A DNA stretch of 64,000 bases, from positions 1 to 64,000 of the forward strand of contig JAAKBF010000041.1 of NCBI GenBank assembly GCA_012656075.1. The letters run 5' to 3'. Of this stretch, positions 30,101-42,749 are shown one piece after another (positions within the stretch are counted from its first letter, which is position 1; each line of letters starts with the position of its first letter). Source of the DNA: Phytophthora hibernalis. Lineage: Eukaryota > Oomycota > Peronosporomycetes > Peronosporales > Peronosporaceae. The translations under genes and the position numbers were made by a program. The notes beneath the pieces were generated by a model, which was not told where the DNA came from, did no database searches, and saw nothing but the letters and a program-made list of their open reading frames with translations.

Positions 30101-33100
30101 AAGCCTTGGGTTCTCATTTGGGGCGTTTTGTGCTGGTTTTCAACTGTGACGAGCACTTTGATTTCCAGGCGATGGGGCGGATTTTTGTGGGTTTGTGCCA
30201 AGTTGGTGCTTGGGGATGTTTCGATGAGTTTAACCGCCTGGAGGAGCGCGTGCTATCTGCTGTTTCTCAGCAAATTTTGGCGATCCAGAGTGGGGTATCA
30301 TCGCTGAAGGTCAGAAAGACAGCTGACAGCTCGCAAGCGATCACAAATGGCTCCAGCACTACCATCGAGTTACTGGGCAAAAATGTAAAGCTGAATCCTG
30401 ACGTTGGCATCTTTGTGACGATGAATCCAGGCTATGCTGGTCGATCCAATCTGCCGGACAACTTGAAACAACTTTTCCGTAGTATTGCCATGGTTGCCCC
30501 GGATCGCGAGTTGATTGCGCAGGTGATGCTGTTCTCTCAGGGTATTACAACAGCTGAACAAATCTCTGCCAAGGTCGTGCTCTTGTTCAACCTTTGCGAG
30601 GATCAACTATCAAAGCAGCCCCACTACGACTTCGGACTTCGTGCTTTGAAGAGCGTGCTTGTTAGTGCTGGCCAGCTCAAACGAAAGATCACACAATCGC
30701 AGGATGGAGCGGTGCCAGCGAACATCGAAGAATTAGAAACGAAGGCTCTAATTGGCTCCATTACGGATACAATTTTGCCTAAGCTGGTTTCTAACGATGT
30801 ACCTGTCTTCGAGACACTGTTGAAGGGAGTGTTCCCAGGCACTGAAGCTCATCGTATTGAAGAAGAGAACCTTCGCGCAAAAATTGTGGAATTGGCGAAG
30901 AAGGAAATTACGTTGCAAACGACCAATGGGTCGAGAAGGCCCTGCAACTCTACCAGGTCATGCAACTTCGTCATGGAGTGATGCTTGTTGGTGCTTCCGG
31001 AACAGGAAAGTCAAGCGCATGGCGTGTGTTGATGAATGCAATGGAACTTGTTGATGGTACTAAGGGTGAAGCTCACGTGATCGACCCGAAGGCTCTCTCA
31101 AGGAACACTTGTATGGTGTTCTCGATAACACGACGCTTGAGTGGACGGACGGCGTTTTCACGTACTTGTCCGCCAGGTACTTAACAGCGTGAGAGGTGAA
31201 AGTGAGAAGCGCCACTGGATCGTTTTCGATGGCGACGTTGACCCTGAATGGGCTGAAAATCTGAACTCTGTGCTTGATGACAACCGCTTGCTGACGCTTC
31301 CGTCGGGAGAACGACTTGAGATTCCTCCAAATGTGTGGATCATGATGGAAACGGAAACGCTTCGTTACGCAACCCTGGCGACGGTCAGTCGTTGTGGCAT
31401 GGTTTGGTTTTCGCATGATACGGTTAAGACTTGCCACATTGTGGAACACTATCTGCTGAAGACGCGGGACGATGTGTCTGTAGTTTCGTCATTCTCACTT
31501 CAGCCCAGTGAAAGCGAGCTTGCTAAGAAGACTGCGCATACCTACGTCGCTCTTCTCCGAAACCTTATTGATCGTGGGGATGGCATCCCTTCATTGATCG
31601 AAGTCTGCTTGGAGCAGGCGATGGGCCAGACACACATCATGGAAGTTACGACGCTGCGTTTACTGATGTCGATGTTTACTCTGCTCGGAAGGGGCTATCC
31701 CGAATCAACGAGTACAATGAAGGTCACTCTGATTTTCCGATGACGGCTGACCAAATGTCACGTTTTGTCCCGAAGTGGTTTGTATTTTCGATTCTGTGGG
31801 GCTTTGGAGGCTCCATGGACTCGGTAAACCGCATGGATTTGTGCGATTTCGTGGTGCAGACGTTAGAGAACCGCCTGGTGTTCCCAGTGTCCGCATCGTC
31901 AAGCCCAGACAACAGTCTGCTCGAGTATGAAGTCAACATTGATGATGGTGAATGGCGACAGTGGTTGCGATCGATTCCGCAACTGGATCTTGAAAGTCAC
32001 CAAGTACTATCGACAGATGTTGTCGTGACAACAGTGGACACGATTCGTCATGTTGAAGTGCTGCGAGGATGGCTATCGCAACATCGCCCGCTCATTCTTT
32101 GCGGCCCTCCCGGCAGTGGTAAAACCATGACGCTGAGCTCGACGATCAATTCACTTCCTGAGTTTGAATTTGCGAGCCTTAATTTTTCCTCTGGAACTTC
32201 TCCTGACCTTATTCTGAAGACATTTTCGCAGTATTGCGTATACAAGCGTACTCCGAATGGGATGCTGTTGGCACCGAATGCACCGGAAAAATGGCTCGTC
32301 GTATTTTGTGACGAAATTAATCTACCGGAGGCCGACCGCTATGGTACGCAACGAGTCATCACATTCTTGAGGCAATTGATTGAACAAGGTGGCTTTTGGC
32401 TGGGTGGCAAGAACACCTGGGTCCGGTTGGAACGCATTCAGTTCGTTGGTGCTTGTAACCCACCGACGGACCCAGGACGGGTGCCGATTTCTTTGCGTCT
32501 GTTGCGTCATGCGCCTGTGCTCTTGGTCGACTTCCCATCGTATCCTTCTTTGAAGCAGATTTACGGAACGTTCAACCGTGCGCTGCTGAAGCTGACACCT
32601 TCTCTGCGATCGTACGTTCAACCGATGACCGATGCGATGGTTGACGTCTATGATAGCAACCAGAAGAAATTCACCGCGGAGATGCAGCCTCACTACATCT
32701 ATAGTCCCCGAGAACTATCAAGATGGATGCGTGCGCTGTATGAGGCTATTGAGCCCTTGGAGTATGAAATCGACGTTGAAATGCTGGTTAAGCTGGTCTT
32801 CCACGAAGCACTGCGACTTTTCATGGATCGCTTGGTGACATCGGACGAGCAAAATTGGTGCTTTCACATGGTAAAGGAAACCTTGAGGAACCATTTCCCG
32901 CAAAGTGCAACAGCTCTCGAGGTGGTTGAATACGGAGGGCAGCACCCGATTTTGTTCAGCACGTGGCTTTCGAAAAACTACACGGAAGTTACGACCACTG
33001 ATCTCCGCAAGCACATCGAAGCCCGCTTGCGCGTCTTCTACGAGGAAGAGCTTAATGTTCAGCTTGTGGTGTTTGATTCAGTGATTGATCATGTGCTACG

Positions 33101-36100
33101 CATTGACCGCGTCCTACGTCAACCGCTTGGTCACTTGCTGCTTGTTGGAGAAAGTGGCGCCGGTAAAACAGTTTTGTCGCGTTTTGTCAGCTGGATGAAC
33201 GGCATGTCTGTGTTCCAGATCAAACTCACCTCGAATTACACCCTGGACAACTTTGATGACGATCTTCGTGTTGTACTAAAACGATGTGGGTGTGAAGCAG
33301 AGAAGATCTGCTTTATTTTCGATGAATCCAATGTGCTGGACTCGGCTTTCTTGGAGCGCATGAACGCTTTGCTCGCATCTGGCGAAGTACCTGGTCTCTT
33401 CGAAGACGACGAATACACGTCACCATGCATGCTTGTCGTGAAGCTGTGCAACGTGATGGAGTAATTGTGGAGAATACCGAGGATGAACTCTTCCGGTATT
33501 TTACCAAACAAGTGCAACGAAACTTGCACGTCGTATTTACGATGAACCCAGCATCGGGGACTTCCAAAACCGTACCAACACGTCTCCCGCTCTCTTTAAC
33601 CGATGCGTGGTTGACTGGTTTGGTACATGGAATGATCACGCACTGGCGCAGGTGGCATACGAATTTACGAACACGTTGGATCTTGCTGGGTCCGCGGATT
33701 TTGTTTTCCCGGACGATGCTGCGGACGTATTGGCGAAACTGATCCCGCATATTGCTACGGGAACCTTCCGGGATGTTCTGGTTGGAAGTATTGTTCAGTT
33801 CCACCACGCCGTCCTGCTGCACATGCGTCGTCTTCAGAAGCGCCACATGAAGTACAATCATATTTCCCTCGGGACTACTTGGAATTTATCCGCCACTTTG
33901 TGTCGCTGTATTCTGAGAAGCGTGCACAGTTGGAGGACCAACAACTTCACTTGAATGTTGGCGTGGAAAACTGCAAGCTACTCATGAGCAAGTGGCGGAG
34001 CTACAGGGCCAGCTCAGTCTTAAGGAAAAGGAACTCAAGAAGAAGGACGTTGAAGCTAATGAGAAGCTTCAGCAAATGGTTCAGGAGCAGAATGAAGCTC
34101 AAGAAAAAGAAGGACACGGAGACCCTTGCTGCTGATCTCGCAAGCAAGGATGAGGAGATTCGCTCGCGGAAAGAGGTTGTCGAAGCCGATCTCGCCCAGG
34201 CTGAGCCTGCGCTTTGGATGCTCAATCTTCCGTGAACTCTATCCGCAAAGCGCAGCTTGACGAAATTCGCGCCCTTGCACGACCCCTGCTGCCGTCCGAA
34301 TGACCATGGAAGCAGTAGCGGTTATGCTTGGCGAGTCAAGCTTGGAATGGGCTGACTTGCGTCGATTTATTCGGAAGGATGACTTCATTTCCCAGGTTGT
34401 AAATTTTGACTCCGAGAAGTTGACAGCGCGCCAACGTCACACTATCCAGACAAACTATGTCGACAAGGTTGACGAGTTTGACTACGAAAAGGTTAATCGT
34501 GCGTCGAAGGCCTGCGGTCCTCTGTATAAGTGGATTGTGTCGCAGCTTAGCTACACGAATATTCTGCACAAAATTCAGCCATTGCGAAACGAGGTGCAAA
34601 CACTGGTTGACAAGTCGTCCGATTTGCGCCAGAGATATGAGCAAGCTAAGCAGACTATCGACGCGCTCGAAGTTCGTATTGAGAGCTACAAACATGAGTA
34701 TGCCGCTTTGATCAACGAGGCACAGGTGATTACAAATGGCATGGCTTCGGTGTCAAAGAAGGTGGAGCGTTCCGTAGCACTGCTAAAAAGTCTGCTGCAA
34801 GAAAGTGAGCGATGGGAAGCTGGATCAAACGATTTTGATACGCAGATGAAGACTCTCGTGGGCGACACGCTGCTTTCCTCTGCGTTCCTCACGTACATCG
34901 GTTTCCTCGATTTCCAGCAGCGAAAGATTCTGGTACAAGATTGGCGAGACATTCTCGACTCGATGGACATCAATACGAAACCGCAGTTGAGCTTCGTGGA
35001 TTACCTTTCGCGCCCGAACGAACAGCTGGAGTGGCAAATGAGCGACTTGCCCTCTGACGAGTTGTGCTACGAGAATGCAATTATTCTGGAGCGCTTCCAC
35101 CGCTTCCCGCTGATCATCGATCCTTCAGGCCAAGCAAACAATTTCATTATGAAATACTACAGTCTCAAGAATAACACGAAAATCGCGCAGACATCGTTCC
35201 TCGACAGCTCCTTTATGAAGGTGTTGGCTAGTGCGATTCGATTCGGCACAGCTCTTCTGGTTCACGAGGTGGAGAACATCGATCCGATTCTGAACCCTGT
35301 GCTGAACCGGGAGCTGTACAAAACTGGTGGCCGCGTTTTGATTCGCTTGGCTGGCGAGGAAATTGACTACTCTCCAGACTTCCGTCTTTTCCTGATCACG
35401 AGAGACCCATCTTGCCGATTTTCACCCGATATTTGCAGTCGTGTGACGTTTGTGAATTTCACTGTTACTCCAAGTTCTTTGGAGAGTCAGGGATTGAGTA
35501 TTCTTCTAAAGAGCGAGCAACCCGAAGCAGAAGAAAAGCGCAACAATCTTCTGAAGTTACAGGGAGAGTACCAAGCCAAGTTGCGCGAGTTAGAGGACTC
35601 TCTGTTGCAGCAAATCAACAGTGTGCAAGGAAACATTCTAGATGACGACCGTGTCATTAATGCGCTGGAAATCATGAAGGCGGAAGCTGCGCAGATCTCC
35701 CAGCAAGTGGCTGAGACGGAATCGACCATGGCACTCGTGGAGGCGGCAACTAGTCGCTACCGCCCACTTGCTAAGGCAAGCTCTCGACTGTTCTTCGCGT
35801 TGGAGAACCTGTCGTCTGTTCACTTCCTGTACCAGTACTCTCTTGATTTCTTCCTTTCCTTACTGTTCAAGGTGTTGGCGCGACCCGCTGAAGTAGGAGA
35901 TTCAGCTCGTCTTGCCAACGTTTCTACTGGGCTATTTGCGCTGCTTGCTGGCCGCGTTAGTAGAGGCCTTGCTGAGAACGACAAACTCATGTTCGCCCTC
36001 CGTCTATCCCAAATCTACTTGGAACTCGAGCAGCAGAGTGGTGCTGTTGCTGATGCTAAGACGACTATGGACGACAGCAGCGCGTTCGACGGGCCTACTG

Positions 36101-38400
36101 ATGAGGACATGGATATGCTTCTTGGAAGCTCGGCAACTTTCTTGAAGATTGATGGCGGCGCACAGCGTGGTGAGCTTGAACAGTTGCTGTCGGCCTTTTC
36201 GAAGACCGAAATGGACCAGCTCTTGAAGTTAATGAAGCTGTCGACGTTCAAGCACGTGGAGGCACACGTGCGTGTTCATGCCGCGGAATGGAACACCTTC
36301 GTGAAGACTCCGTTAGCTGAAATGGCTCTTCCAGCGGATTGGGATGCTGAATACGTGGCAGCTTCGGCAAACCCACGTCGCGCTGCGTTTCGAAACATGA
36401 TTGTGATTCATTTCCTTCGACCCGATCGTATCATGTTCGCGTCCGAGCGATATATTGAGTTGGTGTTTACGGCGTCGTTCCCGTGGCGCGGTGAGATCGA
36501 ACTCTCTAAGAACATTGAAGAAGATACTCAGGCAGCCCGTGGAGTACTATTGTGCTCAACGACTGGTTTTGACCCAAGCGCACAGATTGACGAGCTTGCG
36601 GCGGTTCTGCAGAAGAAATACAACTCAGTCTCTATGGGTTCTTCCGAGGGTTTCGATGCAGCCGAAAAGGGTCTGAACACAGCCTTGAAGCATGGTACAT
36701 GGCTGTTACTGCGCAATGTTCATTTATGCCCGTCATGGCTCGTTAGCGTGGAGAAGAAACTCTACAACGCGCGCGAGAGCGTGCACCCTAACTTTCGTCT
36801 GTTCCTGACAAGCGAGATCAACCCGAATTTACCGGTGAACCTTGTCCGCATGTGTGACATCTTCGTGTTCGAGCCACCCAGTGGTATGAAACTAAGTATG
36901 GTGCGATCGCTCGATACGGTGGCAGCCGACCGCATGAACCGCACGCCGGCAGAGCGCGCACGTCTTTACTTGCTACTTGCTTGGTTCCACGCCTTAGTCC
37001 ACGAACGGCTGCGCTACGTGCCAATTGGATGGTCTAAGACGTATGAGTTTAGCCAGTCGGACTTCCGTGGCGCTTGCGATGTGATTGACCGCTGGGTTGA
37101 CTCGGTGGCTAACGGCCGCGCTCACGTTGCACCCGACAACATTCCATGGACGGCTATTCGGACAACCTTGAAAGAGTCGGTCTACGGCGGTCGCGTGGAC
37201 AACACATTTGACCAAGAGCTCATGGACACGCTGCTGCAGCACGTGTTTACAGCGGCTAGTTACGAGAATACGTTTGAGCTTGTCGCGCCAGGCGAAGGCA
37301 ATGATACTGGTCTAGTGATAGCAGAAGGCAAAACCAAGGCGCAGTTTATGGATTGGGTTCTTGCACTCCCCACGACAAACCCACCTTCGTGGATGGGCCT
37401 TCCACGCTCGGCGGAGACGATGGTACTTATCAGCCAGGGTGCACGCATGCTGCGTAACCTGCAGGTGATGCAGGATTTCTACGGAAATGAAGGCGGAGAC
37501 GATGTCGCTACAGCGGATGACGAGAGCAAGATGGTGCTTGGCACTACTGCTTCAGATGGCGAAGATGCACGACCGAAGTGGGTTCAGGACCTGGATCGCC
37601 GTGTTGGCACATGGCTGGAGTTGTTCCCGGCGGAGGGACTTGCAGTACCCACAGTTCGTGATCCGGTGCACTTTGGCAACCCTGTTTACCGTTGCATGTT
37701 CCGTGAGCTAGAACTTGGGGCGAAGTTTATGGGCACCGTGATCGGTCAACTACAAACGGTGCAACGCGTGTGTGCTTACAAAGCAAAACCTTCAAACGAA
37801 ACTCGTCAAACTATGCGTACACTTTACCGCGAGCAGGTGCCTGACCAATGGGCACAACTGTATCGTGTTTCCGGCGATCTGAACGTTAGTGAGTGGCTTT
37901 CGGACTTCTCTCGACGCATTCACCAGTTGAATGCATTGGCACAGGTTGCCCCGACGGAACTGTTGCAGCAATCTGGTGGTATTTGGCTGGGTGGATTTTT
38001 CTCGCCTGAGGCTTTTGTGACAGCTGCACGCCAAAGCGCTGCCGCAGACCTTGGTTGTTCACTGGACGAGCTGCATCTGCTTGCCGATGTGGAGGATCCT
38101 TCTACTTCATCGCCTGGGGGATTCAGCGCTCGTGGACTATTACTCGAGGGTGCCACGTGGAACTTCACTGGGTTTGCACCGTCAAACGAAATTCGCAACG
38201 GTCTCTCTGCCTTGCACCTGCGATGGGCTCCGCGCAGTGAAGCAAGCCCCGACAACCTTCGACTGCTTCCTGTCTACTCGAACAGCAAGCGTGAGACTCT
38301 ACTTTTCTCTGTGGCTGTGAATACGGACGATTCTGTGTTCCCGAAGACGCGGTGGGTACAGCGCTCAGTGGCGCTTGTGCTCTGGGAAGTCCAGGCCTAA
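24156..38400 (+). CDS. DYNC1H1: Cytoplasmic dynein 1 heavy chain
   Basis: This is the minus-end-directed microtubule motor subunit, about 4,700 aa. Exons are 24156-24887, 24947-25118 and one 13.2-kb exon from 25178. The tail covers about the first 1,900 residues. P-loops are AAA1 GPAGTGKT (30067), AAA2 GASGTGKS (30990), AAA3 GPPGSGKT (32103) and AAA4 GESGAGKT (33147), with Walker B blocks such as GCFDEFNRLEE and FCDEINLP. The coiled-coil stalk with microtubule-binding tip lies at about 33.9-34.8 kb, then AAA5, AAA6 and a C-terminal domain. ESVKAL after the AAA1 P-loop and FDFQAMGRIFVGL mark the cytoplasmic rather than axonemal class. About 17 frame slips occur (near 25030, 27165, 29045, 29085, 29780, 30050, 30920, 31105, 31155, 31710, 33420, 33555, 33870, 33970, 34100, 34215 and 34285). 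Nearly all are a single missing base in a homopolymer, so the gene itself is probably intact. Confidence 0.95.
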
Positions 38401-38770
38401 ACTTTTGTTGGCGTGAATGACGAGGAGCCGGGCTCCAATTACATGAAATATATGTTAGCATTTTACTACCTGTAGTGATTGCTTTTGGATTTAGTGATCG
38501 ATGCCATTCCTCTAAATGATATGCTAGGGTGCAATCTGCATGCCCTGGCTGTAAATGTGTCGATCGGCGTTGATGCTTCGTTATTTTCTTGGCTGCCACG
38601 AGAGAAACCAAGCAGAGTGAAAATGATTTGGGTTGTGCTAACAAAGTCTATTTGATGAAGCTACAGCGTGCAGTCAGCCCTTCACTTTATGAGCTGCGAG
38701 AGAATGCAAGGGTGCTACTGCTCTTTCTCCTGGCACTTCAAAACGAGATCTCTTCGGACTTCCTGCCTTT
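38401..38770. other. Intergenic region between dynein and elicitin 2
   Basis: About 370 bp with the dynein 3' end and the elicitin 2 upstream region. No repeat or coding content is recognised. Confidence 0.4.
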
Positions 38771-38790
38771 TCATTCTCCAATTTTCTTCC
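38771..38790 (+). promoter_or_regulatory. Oomycete Inr + FPR core promoter of elicitin-like gene 2
   Basis: TCATTCTCCAATTTTCTTCC matches the initiator plus flanking element and is the counterpart of 1039-1058. The following AAGTTGGCA block is also shared by both genes, so the 5' leader is conserved. Confidence 0.72.
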
Positions 38791-38843
38791 AAGTTGGCAA
38801 CCCAGCTCCAGATCAACAACCAAGCTCAAACTCGCAAACGACC

Positions 38844-39618
38844 ATGCAGCTCGGCGCCATCATCTTCTTCCTGCTAACGACCTACGCGGCTGCAGCTGAA
38901 AAGGCCTGTCCCACGACCGAGGTCGCCAAGTTCGCCGAGCTGTACGCCAACCCGCACCTCCATCCGTGCCAGAAGAACTCGGCCGGCTTTTCCATGATCC
39001 CACCAATGGGCTACCCGACGAAGCCGCAGGTCAAGGCCATGTGCGCTTCGGATGCATGCCGTGCGCTGATCAAAGATGTTCTCGCCTTGAAACCTGGTGA
39101 TTGCTCCTGTCCTTCGCCGGTGTGAAGCTGAACGCGTACAAACTGGCACGCAGTTTTGAAGGCGCCTGCAAGACGGACAAGAATCACGAGAACGGAAAGT
39201 ACGAGCCAACACCAAAGCCTACCGACGGCAAGCACTACCCAACCTCGAAGCCGACTGAGGACAGCAAGCACAACCCCAACCCAAAGACCACCAACAAGCA
39301 CTATCCAACTCCCAAGCCCACTCACGGAAAGTACTACCCCACGTCGAAGCCGATGGAGGACAGCAAGCACCACCCAACCCCAAAGCCCACCGACAAAAAT
39401 ATTATCCAACCACGAAGCCGACGAATGAGCACCACTACGAGCCGAAGATTATCAAGGTCGAACATGAGGAAACATCCTCCCCGAACCATTGCGTTGAAAA
39501 GGAAAATGCGAGGTACGCAAATGCGAAGCCACCCATGAACGGAACAGCTGACGAGCTTTTCCCCATGCCCAACACAACGTACAAGGCAATCGAGTCGAAG
39601 TCCACGCCCAAAGTGTAG
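38844..39618 (+). CDS. Elicitin-like secreted protein with repeat tail (copy 2)
   Basis: Paralog of the gene at 1128. The ATG at 38844 begins a signal peptide (MQLGAIIFFLLTTYAAAAEK) and follows the core promoter by about 55-75 bp. The elicitin domain has the same leading blocks (FAELYANPHLHPC, CASDACRALIKDVL). The extra cysteine seen in copy 1 is absent: here the position reads ARSFEGAC instead of ACSFEDTC. A tail of about eight irregular KPT-KHYPTS units follows, then NGTADELFPMPNTTYKA and the stop at 39616. Two frame slips, near 39105 (one base missing after GATTGCT) and near 39395 (AAAAA instead of six A), interrupt the frame. Convergent with the next gene. Confidence 0.85.
39198..39460 (+). 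repeat. Degenerate in-frame repeat tail of elicitin copy 2
   Basis: Roughly eight 33-36-bp units coding for KPTxx-KHYPTS variants. They are fewer and more diverged than in copy 1, with extra serines (EDSKHH) not found there. Confidence 0.7.
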
Positions 39619-39754
39619 ATGCTCGTACGGACACAGCACGTACCGGTATCTAACTCCTTCCAACAGCCTTTCTTTCACTCAGCAGTTGTAGTTGACTAGC
39701 TCCATTAACACGATTTTTCCAATTCACAGCTACTATGTATACATTGCGATCCTA

Positions 39755-42749
39755 TCACTTCGCCACTCCAGCACGCCGCTGTTGCATCAGAGCGACCAGC
39801 ACCGATCGCAAGTCACCAACAGTCACACCTGTGCATGATTCTTCTTCGCCTTTGTGTTGCTGTAGGTTGGTGCCAGACGAAAAAGTGGTACGGAGCGCCC
39901 GCAGTACATGCAGTATGTCCACATGGGCTGGCTTCAGCATTAGTAATGTCTTCAGCTCTGCAGCATCACGATATTTCATGCAGTACTCCAATAGCAAAAA
40001 GTAAACTGCACTTGAGGCGGTTGCACGAGCCCGGTTTCCCTCCTCCTGCTCATCATCACCAGCATTCTGCTCATCTTGTGGGGTCTTCAGCAACATCAAG
40101 AGTTTATGCTTACTCTCTTCGTACAAGTGGCATTGTAGTAGTGCTCGACACGCCTCAGTGTGGTGACCGCAGTAGCGTAGGAGGTCCACGTATGCCAGGA
40201 GCGAGGCTTTAGCCATCTGCACGCACTTGGTTTCTTTCCCTTCGAGTACTTTGCTCGTGAAAAACTCTAACGGTGGGAAAAGCGTCAGCGCCCGCTCAGA
40301 GTGAGACCGAGCTAGAGGTTGATGGCCAGACAAAGAGAAGAGCCGTGGGCAGAAGCGTTCGACGCATCGGATGAATGGAAGAAGTGACCCGGGCTCATAC
40401 AGTAGATACAAGCGGCTCATAGACTCCAAGTACATGTGCTTCGAAAAGGATGATGCCGCAACATGGCGGAAATCGGCTAGCACTCGTTCGCTATGAAACA
40501 GACGATGGCTTGGAGTTGCTTGTGCTCTGATCACGCCACGCGAACCACCGTCTTGTTGCTCCTTGAACGCCACCCCGTCTAGAAGAAATGACTCAAGTTG
40601 CAGAAGCCATTGTTGACCTTGATGATCTGAACTGGTGCTACAACCGGCAGCGAAACGCAAACTGCTCATGGGGCGAAGTTTTCGACTAAGGCGAAAGTTG
40701 CGCGCATCTTCTGGGTCAATCACCGAATCTTTACGTTGAAGGTTGTATCGCACCTCCTGCGCTATTATCGATAAATCATCGTCATTCGCCAGCACAGTAG
40801 TAAGCTCGCTTACCGCGCGAATTTTGCGGATACCAGGATCGCTGGCCAATGCCGACTGGTTATCACCACTGCTTGCTTCCAGACGAGCAAGCTTACGCTT
40901 TGCCAGGACGATCCAATTGGAGAGATAATGCAGTGATTCGAGATTGGCGGGCGTGAGTCGAAGCAAATGATTTTCGTTGTTGGTAGAGTCATCCAGACGG
41001 CCACTCGAACGGACACCACTTGCAGTACGATATATAGCAGCTACGTGCTTCGCCAGTTCGCTCACGACGTGCTCCGATGTAGCTCGATTGTCAAGCAGCG
41101 CTAAGAGTAACGCTGGACTAGACACTGTATGCCACACGGCTTCCCAGGCTTCAGGGTGACTTTGCGTCGGATCCATCGCTGAAGGAGTCACCCGCTCTAG
41201 AACTTCGAGTGCATAGCGCACTGCATCTAAATGCAAGTCACCGGTGCCATAATCTTTCACTGCCAGGAACGCTGCTTCCGGGTCTTTCTCTGCCGACTCA
41301 CTTTTGTTTCCTTGTGGCGATTGGTGTAGTGCCGCCGCCACAGCCTTTGCTGGAGGCAGGCGGATTGTCCAGAATCCATCCGGAGCCCAAAGGCCGACGG
41401 AACTTGCATTTCCTGAAACGGCCCAGAACTTGCATTTTCCATAGGCACGTTGCTGTTGCGACGCGTTAGCGATAATATCCGGCAAACGGACATCTTCAAG
41501 CAGTTTACCAGTTATCAGCGTGTATACACGAAGCACACGGTGAGTCAACACAAGGAGAATGTGACGGTGTGCTGCTACATCTAGCACTTCGAAGTCCTGG
41601 ACGTCATTAGAAACGCTGTGAAGTTGTCGCCAGGGCGTCAAAGTAGTTAACTTCCGAGCGAAAAGGGTAGTACAAGCTCCATTGTCGCGCGCATAACTGT
41701 TGGCATCATTGCTGAGAGATGAAAGGCTTGAAGCCTTTGGTGTCACCAGGTACACATCCCCGGAATCACGGTGTAGAATGACGAGTTCGCCCGTCACATT
41801 GTGCAAGAAGATAATCATCTGTGGCGTATTGAGAGGAGTACTTCCGTCACCGAGGGAGAAAATGTCATGCCAGCTCAACGCTATAGTGCGAAGGGAAGCC
41901 GTCGAGCTCCGAAAGAACACGCCTTGCGTCTTAGAAATTGAAAAAGACCGAGCTTTGAGCTCAGTAGTTTAACAACGTCATCGCACGCCGGCTTTGGCAT
42001 GAACGCACTGCCGACAACCACATCAGTAGCTCGAAGCGCATCCGTTGCGCGTTCAAAGCGCAGCCGTCGCAATTTCAGCTTCGGTTCGTGCTTGGTAGCA
42101 GTCGACCACCACGCCAGTTCCGTCGCACCGCTAGAACTGCTTCCAGCCCCCCACTCAAATTCTGTCCCACCATACTGCTGTCAAGTGGCAGGTCGGTCGT
42201 CGTAAAGGCCGCAACTGGCCTCGTCCACTTGAGATTCGGATTCTCCAAGAAACACAACCGGTTCAGAAACACCCACTGGACCAAATCCGCCTGCCACTCC
42301 CACAAAAACGCCATGCCATCCTCTCGGGCCACCACACACCTCAACGGTGCCGCAGCCCCACCAACCCTCGCACCCGACGACGAATTAAACGACGACGAGT
42401 CGTTGAGTCCTCGACTTCCGCTGCGATTTCGATTCAGAGGTTTCTGTAAACTACCTCCACTGCGGATAAACCGAATAGAAACCACCTTGCAATCAAACCG
42501 AGCACACAGCAAGGGAGCTTTAATCAACACACTACCCTCTTTGCCCCCTGCAGCTCGAGTATGAGGGGCAAAGAGTTCTTGCAGCAGCTCCAATTCGTCC
42601 ACTTGCTGGGGAGGTAATTGTGCCCCCGGGGTCTTATTTGTCCGGGAACTTGCCTTGTCCTCGCGTCTTGAAGGAGGGAGTGCATCCAGCACGTACACGA
42701 CACGCGGAGCTGCTGGAGCGGCACTGGACGTCGTTGTACTACGTGTCAC
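39755..42749 (-). CDS. Large unrecognised protein, possibly beta-propeller plus helical solenoid
   Basis: About 998 codons when two frame slips are allowed (near 42110, and near 41960 at TCAAAGCTC). I do not recognise the family. The first ~450 residues have alternating short hydrophobic strands with W/F-rich turns (MAFLWEWQADLVQW, ILLVLTHRVLRVYT, GKCKFWAVSG), as in propeller proteins. The rest is predominantly helical and Leu/Ala-rich (e.g. YLLYEPGSLLPFIRCVERF), as in trafficking coat or tether subunits. The start is unclear: the frame opens with a GTG at 42749, and an in-frame ATG at about 42801 is separated from it by a TAG. No signal peptide or membrane segment is evident. It is convergent with elicitin 2. 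Confidence 0.6.

Noticed and set aside
24156..38400. Dynein heavy chain as a pseudogene or as several separate genes
   Set aside because: All motor motifs are present in order, and nearly all breaks are repairable one-base losses in homopolymers. Split genes would not begin and end inside AAA modules.
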